DNA of 64,000 nucleotides from Flavobacteriales bacterium (GTDB taxonomy: Bacteria > Bacteroidota > Bacteroidia > Flavobacteriales_F > PHOS-HE28). The stretch covers positions 11,408-75,407 of the forward strand of contig JADKFY010000027.1 in NCBI GenBank assembly GCA_016717305.1, read 5' to 3'. Positions 53,426-62,972 of this stretch are shown here, in pieces (position 1 is the first letter of the stretch; every line of letters starts with the position of its first letter). The translations under genes and the position numbers were made by a program. The notes beneath the pieces were generated by a model, which saw only the letters and a program-made list of their open reading frames with translations, searched no databases and was not told the DNA's origin.

Positions 53426-54868
53426 ATGCACTGGATCGATGCCAGCATCTTCATTCTCTATATGGTCGTTCTGCTCGCCGTGGGCTTCCGCTTCATGCGC
53501 AAGAACAACAGCGCAGAAGATTATTTCGTCGGCGGTCGTACCATGGGACCCGGTCACATCGGGCTTTCGGTAGTGGCCACGGATGTAGGCGGTGGTTTCT
53601 CGATCGGTCTTGGCGGTCTGGGTTTCGTAATGGGATTGAGCGGTTCATGGATGCTCTTCACCGGACTTGTCGGTGCATGGCTCGCGGCCGTGCTGTTGAT
53701 CCCGCGTGTGTATGCCATCGGGCGCGACCACAGCTTGCTCACCTTTCCACAATTGCTCGGTAAGTTCTTCGATGGACGCGTGGCCTTTGTTGCAGGTATT
53801 ATCTGTGTGGTGGGGTATCTCGGCTTTACTAGTTCGCAGTTGCTGGCCGGTGCCAAATTGGCGAGTGCGGCAGTGGACGGCCTCGATTTGGGAACAGCGT
53901 TGCTGATCATGGGCGCGGTAACTGTGGGCTATACGGTGCTCGGTGGAATGAAGGCCGTGGTCTATACCGATACCATTCAATGGGTGGTGTTGCTTACCGG
54001 ACTGGCGTTCATCGGTGTGCCCATGGCATGGGTGGCTGTTGGGGGGTGGGAAGCGATCCGGAACACCGTGGAACCATCGATGCTCCGTTTGGACAACATC
54101 ACCGCCATCCAATTGATCAACTGGGGCGTCACCATTGTTCCGATCTGGTTCGTTGGCATGACGCTCTACCAGCGGATCTACGCCAGCCGCAGTGAGAAGG
54201 AAGCACGCAAAGCATGGTTCATCGCCGGACTCTTGGAGTGGCCGGTAATGGCGTTCCTTGGTGTGCTGCTCGGTATGCTGGCCAAAGTGGCTGCGGATCA
54301 AGGTCTACTGGATGCAGTGCTCACGACCGGTGAAGTGATCGATCCTGAAATGGGACTACCGCTGTTGTTGCGCGCCATTCTCCCAGTGGGTCTCATGGGG
54401 ATCATGTTGTCGGTGTATTTCTCCGCCATACTCTCCACGGCCGATAGCTGCTTGATGGCCGCATCGGGTAACCTGCTTACGGATATCGTTGAACGCTTTC
54501 GACCCTCGCGTAACCTGAAGCACACGTTGCGCCTATCCCAGATCTTTACCTTGGTCCTCGGTGCGATCGCCATTGCCATAGCAGCGGTCATGGAGAACGT
54601 GCTCTCGCTCATGTTGCACTCATACGCGTTCATGGTCTCCGGCCTGTTGGTCCCTTTGGTGGCCGCGGTGTTCTTCGGACAACGGAACCCGTATGCCGCA
54701 TTGGCCGCCATGATCATCGGTGGTGTAACAACAGTTTCGCTTTCACTGTTCGCATCTGGACTTCCTTTCGGTCTGGACCCGAACGTTTTCGGCATTTTGG
54801 CTGCGACCGTGGCTTTCGCAAGCGTAGCGACCCTTCTTCCACAACCCGTAACACGAACAACTCTTTGA
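53426..54868 (+). CDS. Sodium:solute symporter (SSS family)
   Basis: A 480-residue transporter with about 13 helices. The start M-H-W-I-D-A-S-I-F, then N-S-A-E-D-Y-F-V-G-G-R-T-M-G and the mid-sequence G-V-T-I-V-P-I-W-F-V-G-M are characteristic of the SSS/LeuT-fold family that couples Na+ entry to uptake of amino acids, sugars or vitamins. It is the first of five closely packed genes with a GNAT enzyme, an M20 peptidase and two amino-acid racemases, which suggests an amino acid or acyl-amino-acid substrate. The pump that would feed it, Na+-NQR, is also in the window. Confidence 0.92.
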   Translation: MHWIDASIFILYMVVLLAVGFRFMRKNNSAEDYFVGGRTMGPGHIGLSVVATDVGGGFSIGLGGLGFVMGLSGSWMLFTGLVGAWLAAVLLIPRVYAIGRDHSLLTFPQLLGKFFDGRVAFVAGIICVVGYLGFTSSQLLAGAKLASAAVDGLDLGTALLIMGAVTVGYTVLGGMKAVVYTDTIQWVVLLTGLAFIGVPMAWVAVGGWEAIRNTVEPSMLRLDNITAIQLINWGVTIVPIWFVGMTLYQRIYASRSEKEARKAWFIAGLLEWPVMAFLGVLLGMLAKVAADQGLLDAVLTTGEVIDPEMGLPLLLRAILPVGLMGIMLSVYFSAILSTADSCLMAASGNLLTDIVERFRPSRNLKHTLRLSQIFTLVLGAIAIAIAAVMENVLSLMLHSYAFMVSGLLVPLVAAVFFGQRNPYAALAAMIIGGVTTVSLSLFASGLPFGLDPNVFGILAATVAFASVATLLPQPVTRTTL

Positions 54869-55303
54869 ATGGAATACTTGGTACTTGACCCTGCGACCGG
54901 TCCGAATGCGACCCACACGAACGATCACATCGCACGCTTTCTGGAAGACCACTTGGACCAGTTCGGTGACAAGAAAGAGGACATCCTGAAATGCCTTGCC
55001 TATGCCTTCGACCAACGGCGCGGCGGCTTCGTGGTGCTTGCCGTTGAAGATGGCGCGATCCTCGGTGCTGTTGTCGTGAACCTGACCGGTATGGACGGAT
55101 ACATCCCCGAGAACATTCTCGTCTACATCGCCGTGGACCGCAACCAGCGCGGCCGTGGGCTCGGTAAAGGATTGATGGGCAAGGCGATCGAAAAGGCGAA
55201 AGGCTCAATTGCACTTCACGTGGAACCGGACAACCCGGCGAAGAAATTGTACGAAGCGTTGGGCTTCACGAACAAGTATTTGGAAATGCGTTTGCTGCGA
55301 TGA
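54869..55303 (+). CDS. GNAT family N-acetyltransferase
   Basis: A 144-residue GNAT enzyme that transfers an acetyl group from acetyl-CoA to an amine. The acetyl-CoA site is V-D-R-N-Q-R-G-R-G-L-G-K-G-L-M (about 90-104), and the end A-L-G-F-T is typical. The start codon directly follows the symporter stop (TGA-ATG), and its own stop overlaps the M20 gene by four bases. The amine could be an amino acid handled by the neighbours. Confidence 0.88.
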   Translation: MEYLVLDPATGPNATHTNDHIARFLEDHLDQFGDKKEDILKCLAYAFDQRRGGFVVLAVEDGAILGAVVVNLTGMDGYIPENILVYIAVDRNQRGRGLGKGLMGKAIEKAKGSIALHVEPDNPAKKLYEALGFTNKYLEMRLLR

Positions 55304-56505
55304 TCACAACCGAACAACACGAACGATTGACCGCGCTTCGACGCGAGTTGCATGCGCACCCGGAGGTTTCGTTGAACGAGAAATGGACCGCCAAGCGCAT
55401 CGCCGAATTCCTTCAGCAATTGAAGCCCGACGAACTCTTGACCGAAGTGGGCGTGCACGGCGTGATGGCCTTGTTCGACAGCGGAAAACCCGGACCAGTA
55501 AGACTTTTCCGTTGCGAGTTGGACGCCTTGCCCATCACCGAAGTGAACACCTTCGCATACAAAAGCACCGTGGAAGGTGTGTCGCATAAATGTGGTCACG
55601 ATGGCCACATGGCGATCCTTTGCGGCTTGGCGGAACAACTGGCCAAGGAGCGTCCTTTAACCGGAAAGTCGTGGTTGCTCTTTCAACCTGCTGAAGAGAA
55701 TGGAGAAGGCGCCAAGGCCATGCTCGCTGATCCACGCATGCGTGCCACCAAGCCCGAACGGGTCTATGCGTTGCACAACTTGCCCGGTGTCGAAGCCGGT
55801 GCTGTGTTGCTGCGCGAAGGTTCGTTCAACGCGTCGGTGAACAGCATCATCATCACCTTCAAAGGAAAGACCTCGCACGCTGCAGAACCGGAGCACGGCA
55901 TCGATCCAGCGCGTGCCATGGGTGATCTGTTCCAACGGAGTTTGGCGTTGAACAACAATGTGCCCAGCGATCCGAAGATGCGTGTGGTTTCCTCCGTCTA
56001 CGCCGAACTCGGTAGCAAGGACCACGGGATCAGCGCAGGCAGGGCCGAAGTGCATTTGACCGTCCGCTGTTGGAACGATGCCGAATTGGAAAAGCTTCAG
56101 CACGAGATCGAGGACATCGCCAATGATCTTGCCAAGCGTGATGGGCTGGGACTGGAGATCGCCTACACACAACGCTTCCATGCCAACCAGAACGACCCGG
56201 ACATCGTCAAGCATGTTCGAAATGCAGCCAAGAGCGCAGGATTGAGCAATTGGCATTCATCTGGGTCCATCTGCGTTCATCTGCGGTTCTCTTCAACTTT
56301 TGATACTTGCATGTTCGAATCCTCCGTCATCAGCATAAGTCGATCGGCCTACGAGAACAACCTCGCGTTCATCCGTAAGCAGTTGAACGGTGCTCGGTTG
56401 TGCAGCGTGGTCAAAGGGGAATGCATACGGCCACGGCCTATTGCCCTTCGTTCCCATGGCGGATACCGTCGGTGTGGACTATTTCGCCGTGTACAGTGCA
56501 GATGA
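55300..56505 (+). CDS. M20-family amidohydrolase, C-terminally truncated and reading into the alanine racemase gene
   Basis: A zinc amidohydrolase of the M20D type (N-acyl amino acid or peptide hydrolysis), with metal ligands in H-K-C-G-H-D-G-H (residues 96-103), E-E-N-G-E-G and H-N-L-P-G. Family homology stops at about residue 318 (base 56252), where A-A-K-S-A-G-L is followed by sequence from the dispersed CATCTGCGTTCATCTGCGG repeat; some 70 residues of the C-terminal catalytic domain are missing. The frame stays open, runs through the racemase start at 56311 and ends at 56505 only because of the frameshift at 56416. It is probably inactive, or a deletion fusion. Confidence 0.8.
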   Translation: MITTEQHERLTALRRELHAHPEVSLNEKWTAKRIAEFLQQLKPDELLTEVGVHGVMALFDSGKPGPVRLFRCELDALPITEVNTFAYKSTVEGVSHKCGHDGHMAILCGLAEQLAKERPLTGKSWLLFQPAEENGEGAKAMLADPRMRATKPERVYALHNLPGVEAGAVLLREGSFNASVNSIIITFKGKTSHAAEPEHGIDPARAMGDLFQRSLALNNNVPSDPKMRVVSSVYAELGSKDHGISAGRAEVHLTVRCWNDAELEKLQHEIEDIANDLAKRDGLGLEIAYTQRFHANQNDPDIVKHVRNAAKSAGLSNWHSSGSICVHLRFSSTFDTCMFESSVISISRSAYENNLAFIRKQLNGARLCSVVKGECIRPRPIALRSHGGYRRCGLFRRVQCR

Positions 56506-57460
56506 AGCGTATACGCTCGTGAGCTCCATCTCCAACGATGCCGACCTCTTCATCATGGGCATGGTGGAAGGGGATGCGATCCCATGGGCCATCGAGAACG
56601 GCATCGAATTCTGTGTCCACGACAGGTACCGATTGGATCAGACCTTGCGTTGCGCAAAGCGGCTCGGGGTGAAGGCCAAGGTGCATATCGAAGCCGAGAC
56701 CGGCATGCACCGCACCGGCTTTGCTTCCTCTGAGTTACCCGTCGTAATTGAACGCATCAACGCAAACGCCGAGCACTTCGATGTGATCGGCCTGTTCACC
56801 CATTTCGCAGGCGCGGAGAGCTTGGTCAATGATGCACGGGTGCAAGGCCAGGCGAAGAAGTTCAGTGTTGTTCGAGAAGAATTCCTGAACAAGAACATCG
56901 AACCTCGGTATGCACACCAAGCCTGTTCGGCCGTGATGATGAACTATCCGGAGTCCATCGATGGCATGGCCCGTGTCGGCATCATGCAATATGGCTTTTG
57001 GCCCAATCAGGAAACATGGGTCCGCTATAGTAAGGCCACAGGAATTGCGAAGGACCCACTACGTCGCCTGATCTCCTGGAAGAGCAGGGTAATGGCCATC
57101 ACCAAAGTAGGTGCAGGTGAGTTCGTGGGATATGGATCCAGTTGTGCGGCGCAACAGGACATGCGCGTCGCAGTGGTGCCCGTGGGGTATTCACATGGTT
57201 TCGATCGTGGACTGAGCAATACGGGCAGGGTCTTGGTCCGGGGCCAACTTGCACCGGTGGTCGGGATCGTGAACATGAACGCCATCTGCGTTGATGTAAC
57301 GGATATAGAAGGTGCGCAAAGAGGGGATGAGGTGGTGTTGATCGGTGAGCAGGACGGCCAGCGGATATCGGTCTCCTCGTTCAGTGAAATGAGCGAACAG
57401 CTCAACTACGAGATGTTGACACGACTACCACGCGATATTCCGCGCATCATTACGGATTGA
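56311..57460 (+). CDS. alr: Alanine racemase-family PLP enzyme, frameshifted near its start
   Basis: A protein of about 382 residues after correction. The PLP lysine is Lys35 in C-S-V-V-K-G-N-A-Y-G-H-G, and the fold continues with H-I-E-A-E-T-G-M-H-R-T-G, H-Q-A-C-S-A and V-G-Y-S-H-G-F-D-R-G. It interconverts L- and D-amino acids. Bases 56416-56419 (GGGG) contain one base too many, so the first 105 bases and the rest are in different frames. The gene overlaps the read-through of the truncated M20 gene, in the same frame up to that point. Confidence 0.87.
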
Positions 57461-57470
57461 TCACCTACCC

Positions 57471-58427
57471 ATGGCCTATTTGAAATTGTACCGCAACAAG
57501 CTGCAAGCCAACTACAAGGTGTTGCAGAAGATGTTCGATTCCGAGGACATCGAATGGGGCGTGGTGACCAAGGTGTTGTGCGGCAATCGCCGTTATTTGC
57601 AGGAACTGGTCGACCTCGGCATCAAGGAGATGCATGACACACGCATCAGCAACCTCAAGGCGATCAAGGCGATCGCGCCCCAAGTGCAAACCGTCTACAT
57701 CAAACCACCGGCGAAGAAGAGCTGGGAGAACGTGGTCAAGTTCGCTGATGTGAGCTTCAACACGGAACTGACCACCATTCGCGGGCTGAGTGCAGAGGCC
57801 GTCAAGCAGGGTCGCACGCACAAGGTGATCATCATGGTCGAAATGGGGGACCTGCGCGAAGGCGTGCTGGGCGCGGACCTGAGCGATTTCTACGCCAAGG
57901 TCTTCGAGCTGCCCAACATTGAGATCATCGGGATCGGTACCAACCTCAATTGCCTTAACGGTGTCATGCCTTCGGCCGATAAGCTGATCCAACTGAGCCT
58001 CTACAAGCAACTGATCGAAGCGCGTTTCAATAAGAAGATCCCATGGGTGAGTGGAGGTACAACCGTTGCCATTCCACTATTGTTGAGCAAGGAGCTGCCG
58101 CACGGTGTCAACCATTTTCGCATCGGCGAAGCGCTTTTCTTTGGTGCCGATCTGTTCACCGGTGGACTGCTCCCCGGCATGAACGACGAGGTCTTCAAGC
58201 TCTACACCGAGATCATCGAACTGTACGAAAAGCCAGTGGTGCCCAGTGGAGATCGAATGGAGAACCCCAGTGGCCGCAAACAAGAATTCAGTGCCGAGGA
58301 TCGTGGCCGCAAAACCTACCGCGCGATCATCGACGTGGGCCTCTTGGATGTTCAACCGACATTCCTCGTTCCGGACGACGACCCGGACGTAACCAGACGT
58401 GGCGCCATTCCAAGCGCGGGCGTTTGA
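57471..58427 (+). CDS. Ornithine/alanine racemase-family PLP enzyme, C-terminally truncated
   Basis: A 318-residue PLP enzyme of the group that includes ornithine racemase (Orr) and YhfX. Lys34 (W-G-V-V-T-K-V-L-C-G) is the PLP lysine; M-H-D-T-R-I-S-N-L, G-I-G-T-N-L-N-C-L-N-G and H-F-R-I-G-E-A-L-F-F-G follow. The usual C-terminus, about 50 residues after L-L-D-V-Q-P, is absent; the last 13 or so residues are foreign and overlap the end of the GxxExxY gene on the other strand. It is the last gene of the symporter operon, 10 bases after alr. Confidence 0.85.
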   Translation: MAYLKLYRNKLQANYKVLQKMFDSEDIEWGVVTKVLCGNRRYLQELVDLGIKEMHDTRISNLKAIKAIAPQVQTVYIKPPAKKSWENVVKFADVSFNTELTTIRGLSAEAVKQGRTHKVIIMVEMGDLREGVLGADLSDFYAKVFELPNIEIIGIGTNLNCLNGVMPSADKLIQLSLYKQLIEARFNKKIPWVSGGTTVAIPLLLSKELPHGVNHFRIGEALFFGADLFTGGLLPGMNDEVFKLYTEIIELYEKPVVPSGDRMENPSGRKQEFSAEDRGRKTYRAIIDVGLLDVQPTFLVPDDDPDVTRRGAIPSAGV

Positions 58428-58765
58428 AATTGAGGATCAGGCCAACCTCCATATTCGTGATCCGCAGATAGTTGATCATCCGTCCGAGTTCAACGTCGCC
58501 GATCGCTTCGATCGTTTTCGTATCCACTACGACTTCGCCGAGTACCAAGAGGTCTGGTACATACTCGCCGACCAGTTCGGTTCTGTAGTGGATCGGAAAA
58601 CGCCTCTGTTGCTCGAATGGAATGCCTTGGATCCTCATCTCGATGCACAGCGCGTTTTCGTAAGGTTTCTCGTGCAACCCGGAACCGAGCGTGTTCAAAA
58701 CGGTCATTGCGCATCCCACGATGCGCTTCGTTCAGATCACTCTCTGTTCGGTCAGTCAGGATCAT
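58327..58765 (-). pseudogene. GxxExxY protein, frameshifted and with altered C-terminus
   Basis: A protein of the GxxExxY family (motif G-L-H-E-K-P-Y at about residues 25-31 of the longest frame), with P-D-L-L-V-L-G-E-V-V-V-D-T-K-T-I-E-A and G-L-I-L-N-F-K-R-P-R-L-E-W. These small nuclease-fold-like proteins are scattered widely in bacteria; their role is unknown. One extra base near 58721-58726 separates the N-terminal L-T-D-R-T-E-S-D-L-N-E-A from the rest, and after R-L-E-W the natural end is replaced by sequence antisense to the truncated racemase. Confidence 0.75.
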
Positions 58766-58860
58766 GCGCAGAAGTAGACGGGCCAGATGCAAATGAAGTT
58801 CATCGGAGCAAAACCGAACGTCAGTCCGCCAGTTTACCGAAGGAGAAGGACAGACTATTT

Positions 58861-58888
58861 CCGTTCATTCACGTCCATTCACGGTTCG
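58861..58888. repeat. Copy of a GTTCATTCACGTCCATTCACGG-type repeat
   Basis: The segment contains two staggered ATTCACG units, a dispersed Bacteroidota intergenic motif distinct from the CATCTGCG type. It lies between the GxxExxY gene and rlmD. Confidence 0.5.
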
Positions 58889-58943
58889 CATTTCTTTTCC
58901 CCCGCACACCTATTTCTCATTTCCGGTTCACGTTCATATCCGG

Positions 58944-60436
58944 TCACCGTCTAATCAGCCGCACAACGTTCTCCACATGGTACGTGTGTGGGAACATGTC
59001 GATCGGTTGCACGAAGTCCACCCGGTATTTTTCGTTCATCAACGCTAGGTCCCTTGCCTGTGTGGCTGGGTTGCAGCTCACATAAACGATCACCGGCGGA
59101 TCCAATTCCAACAAGTGTCGAACCACCGGTTCATCCATGCCGGCACGTGGCGGATCGGTGATCACCACATCGGGTTTTCCGTGCTTCGCAACGAACGCCG
59201 GGTCGAAGATCTTCTTCATATCCCCGGCTGTGAAACTGACGTTCGTGATGCCGTTCAATTCCGCGTTCACCTTGGCATCTGCAATGCTCTCGGGTACCAG
59301 CTCAACACCGGCCACGTGTTTTGCGGCACCGGCGACGTAAAGCGTAATGCTTCCTGCACCGCAATACAGATCGTACACGTTCTCCTTACCCGTTAGGCCG
59401 GCGAGCTCGCGTACCAACTTGTACATCGCGATGGTCTGCTCGGGATTCGTCTGGAAGAAGGTCTTTGGTCCGATCCTGAAACGCAATGGCCTGCCACCGG
59501 GACCATCCGGAAGCTCTTCCACGATGTGATCACGGCCGTGGAAGACATGCACGTCCAGATCAAAAATGGTGTCGTTCTTCTTCGGATTGATGACCCAAAG
59601 GACGCTGGTCAACTCTGGGAATTGCTGGACCAATGCGGCTAACACCCGTTCACGTGCTTCAACATCCTCGTGGCCCAATGCCAGCAGCACCATGCACTCG
59701 CCCGTGGTCGTGGTACGGATCAGTAGCGTGCGCAGGAAGCCAACGTGCTCGCGCTGATCGTAGAACGTGAGGTCGTGCTGCCGTGCGTGCTCACGGAAGA
59801 AATTTCGGATCGCATCGCTGGGTGCGGGCTGTAGGTGGCACTCACTGATGTCCAATACACGATCGAATCGCCGAGGGATGTGGAAACCCAATGCGTTCTT
59901 GTCTATGGTCATTCCGGGCGCAGACCCGGAATCTCGAATCTGGCTTCTTCTTTCTCCAAGACGATCTCTTCCGAAGTGAACCAACGCGCGTTGCAGAAGG
60001 AGTACTCCAGTTTGTTCCGGTAGTGCGTCAGTGTGCGCGAAGGCATGATGGGCGTGACCTTCGGGAGTTCCAGACCTCCGATCCGTTCCAAATTGTCGAT
60101 CACTTGTTGCTGCTTGTATTCGAGCTGCTTGGGGTAGGAGAGGTCTTGCCACTTGCAACCTCCACAGGTGCCGAAGTGCTTGCAGAAAGCCGGAATGCGA
60201 TCCGCGGAAGGCGTGACGATCCGCGTGGTGATCGCCTCGGCATACTTGCTCTTCTTCTTGGTCACACGCACATCCACAACATCGCCCGGAACGGCGCCGG
60301 TAATGAAGACCACTAGCCCATCGTGTTTTGCAATGGCCTTGCCCTCGGCTCCGGCACTGGTGATGGTGAGGTTCTCCCAAAGGATCGGCTCTTTGAATTT
60401 CTGGTTGCGGCGCATGTGTTCGGTCGGTGTGGCCAC
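58944..60436 (-). CDS. rlmD: 23S rRNA (uracil-C5)-methyltransferase RlmD/TrmA-like, frameshifted
   Basis: A SAM-dependent RNA methyltransferase of about 497 residues after correction. The N-terminal part has a TRAM-like domain (I-T-S-A-G-A-E-G-K-A-I-A) and the [4Fe-4S] cysteine motif C-K-H-F-G-T-C-G-G-C; the second half has the SAM motif Y-D-L-Y-C-G-A-G-S-I-T, the D-P-P-R-A-G loop and the catalytic cysteine in V-S-C-N-P-A-T. The frame breaks at 59913-59918, where a base is missing in a CCGGG run (E-I-P-G-L-R-P-G). The family covers RlmD, RlmC and relatives, so the target uridine is not certain. Confidence 0.9.
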
Positions 60437-60475
60437 ATCACCGTTTTCCGGCGTAGCAGCGGTGCTGAAGTCTCC

Positions 60476-60506
60476 TTGAAGGGCCGCGAAGTTACCCCTA
60501 CTTTTG
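60476..60506 (+). promoter_or_regulatory. Promoter of rocD (TTG-N20-TAnnTTTG)
   Basis: TTG at 60476-60478 and TACTTTTG at 60499-60506 are 20 bases apart, matching the Bacteroidota promoter; the element ends 38 bases before the rocD start. Confidence 0.6.
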
Positions 60507-60544
60507 CAGCCCGTTCAGCCTGCCAAACGCGCGCCATTGAAGCC

Positions 60545-61847
60545 ATGCAAGTAAGTACGATCGCGAATACGAAGACACAGAAGGCCATCGCCCTGGAAGA
60601 GAAATACGGCGCACACAACTACCACCCATTGCCCGTGGTGCTGGAGCGGGGTCTGGGCGTGCATGTGTGGGATGTGGAAGGCAAACGCTATTTCGATTTC
60701 CTCTCCGCGTACAGCGCCGTGAACCAAGGCCATTGCCACCCACGCTTGGTGGCCGCCATGCAGGACCAGGCCGGCAAGTTGACGCTCACCTCACGCGCCT
60801 TCTACAGCAGCGCCCTCGGCGAATACGAGAAGTTCGTGTGCGAATTCTTCGGATACGCGAAGATGCTCCCGATGAACACCGGTGCGGAAGCCGTGGAGAC
60901 CGCGCTCAAGATGGCTCGCAAATGGGGGTACTCCAAGAAGAAGATCCCGACCGATAAGGCGAAGATCGTGATGTGCGAAGGCAACTTCCATGGCCGGACG
61001 ATCACCATCATCAGTGCCAGTGTGGATCCTGTGGCGCACGATCTGTTCGGACCCTACACACCGGGCTTTGAACTGATCCCGTACAATGATCTAGCTGCGC
61101 TGGAAAAGGCCTTGGAAGACCCGAACGTTTGCGCATTCCTCGTAGAACCGATCCAGGGTGAAGCCGGTGTCTTCGTTCCGGATGAGGGCTACATCGCGAA
61201 GGCGATCGCACTGTGCAAAGCCAAGAACGTGCTGTTCATGGCCGATGAAGTGCAGACCGGTATCGCCCGAACAGGCAAATTGTTGGCCAGCTGCTACAGC
61301 CACGAGTGTGATTGCACCGGTGGGACGTGCAAGAACGGCAGCTACGCCGGCAAGCCGGATGTGGTGATCCTCGGGAAAGCGATCAGTGGCGGCATGTACC
61401 CGGTCAGTGCGGTCCTTGCCGATGATGCGGTCATGGACGTGTTCTCACCCGGCACACATGGAAGCACGTTCGGCGGAAACCCGATGGCCGCGAGGTTGGC
61501 TACGGAATCGCTCATGATCGTGCGTGATGAGGATCTCGCTGGGAACGCGGATCGCCTCGGGAAGATCTTTCAGGGCGGAAATGCAGAAACTTGTTGACGA
61601 ATTCACTTACGTGAAACTCGTGCGTGGCAAAGGCCTGCTTAATGCCGTGGTGATCGAGGCCCGAACCGCTAACGATGGATCCCCCAAGACCGCGTGGGAA
61701 CTGTGCCTCTTGCTGCGCGACAATGGACTGCTCGCCAAACCCACGCACGGCGATATCATCCGTTTCGCACCGCCGCTCGTGATCTCCGAAGAGCAACTCA
61801 TGGAGTGCTGCCGGATCATCGCGCTTAGTGTGAAGCAGTTCGCGTAA
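60545..61847 (+). CDS. rocD: Ornithine aminotransferase (frameshifted in this sequence)
   Basis: A PLP enzyme of about 433 residues that converts ornithine and 2-oxoglutarate to glutamate semialdehyde and glutamate. Family features: F-L-S-A-Y-S-A-V-N-Q-G-H-C-H-P, G-A-E-A-V-E-T-A, H-G-R-T, E-P-I-Q-G-E-A-G, D-E-V-Q-T-G and PLP Lys278 in I-L-G-K-A-I-S-G-G. An insertion with four cysteines (250, 255, 257, 262) stands just before the lysine loop. The frame breaks at 61573-61575 (GGG) where one base is in excess; the second frame ends with the normal R-I-I-A-L-S-V-K-Q-F-A. The product feeds PruA. Confidence 0.93.
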
Positions 61848-61952
61848 AGCGTTCGGACCAACGAGCTACTTTTGGAAGTGTGCTTTGAACATGGGAACGG
61901 CGGCACTGCACGTGCGCAAATCGTTGGCTCATAGGACGAACTCTACCAAGCA

Positions 61953-62969
61953 ATGAACGACAAGCCCTCCGGAGAGATCATCTTGTACCCACGGTCTGAT
62001 GGGGAAGCTGCGCTGGAAGTGCGACTGGACGGGGAAACGGTGTGGCTTAGCCAACAGCAATTGGCAGATCTGTTCCAGACCTCGAGGACGAATGTTGTCG
62101 AGCACATTCAGAACATCTATTCCGAAGGAGAATTGGTTGAAGAGGCAACCTGTCGGGATTTCCGACAGGTTCGATTGGAAGGCTCCAGACAGGTGGAGCG
62201 TGCGATCCCTCATTACAACTTGGATCTGATCATATCGCTCGGTTATCGGGTACGCTCTGTGACCGCCACGCGATTCCGCATCTGGGCAACAGAGCGACTG
62301 CGCGAATATCTTGTCAAAGGCTTCACCATGGATGATGCCCGACTGAAGGGCCTGGCCGGTGGTAACTATTGGAAGGAACTCCTCGATCGTATTCGAGATA
62401 TCCGAAGTAGCGAAAAGGTGCTTTACCGGCAAGTGCTGGACCTATACGCGACCAGCGTGGACTACAACCCGCGAAGCAAAGAGAGTGCGAAGTTCTTCAG
62501 CTCCGTGCAGAACAAGTTGCATTACGCAGCGCACGGCCATACTGCCGCTGAGATCATCGCGGCGTGAGCAGATGCGGGCAAACCCTTTATGGGCCTACTG
62601 TCCTTCCGCGGCAGCTATCCCACCAAGACCGAAATTGCCGTGGCAAAGAATTACTTGGATGCGAATGAGCTCAAGCGCTTGAATACCCTTGTATCAGCCT
62701 ACTTCGATGCCGCCGAATTCCGAGCCCAGGACCACCAACCAACGTACATGAAGGACTGGCTGGCCCATCTGGACCGCTTGATGGAGGCGATGGAAGCCCG
62801 GACATTGGCAGGTGCAGGCACCGTGAGCCACGAACAGGCCGTTTCTAGAGCAGACGCGGAATACGTGAAATACCGCACCCAGCTGGATGCGGCTCCATCC
62901 GATGTCGAGACCGCCTATCTGGAAACATTGAAACGCGCGCAGCGCAAGGTCCAAGGCAAGAAAAGGTGA
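61953..62969 (+). pseudogene. rhuM: RhuM-family protein with one in-frame stop
   Basis: A RhuM-like protein of about 337 residues. The N-terminal W-L-S-Q-Q-Q-L-A-D-L-F-Q-T-S-R-T-N-V is a helix-turn-helix-like region, then Y-N-L-D-L-I-I-S-L-G-Y-R-V; the C-terminal part resumes in the same frame with P-F-M-G-L-L-S-F-R-G. The codon at 62565-62567 is TGA where CGA (Arg) is likely. RhuM proteins are found in pathogenicity and defence islands; their function is unclear. The gene sits between two copies of the rocD 3' end. Confidence 0.85.
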
Positions 62970-62972
62970 TCT

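Noticed and set aside
53134..53454. 106-codon minus-strand open frame in the gene-free region
   Set aside because: It consists mainly of the palindromic repeat cluster and overlaps the promoter and start of the symporter gene.
62565..62567. Selenocysteine or stop-codon read-through in rhuM
   Set aside because: No SECIS-like hairpin or family precedent; one transition from CGA to TGA explains the stop.
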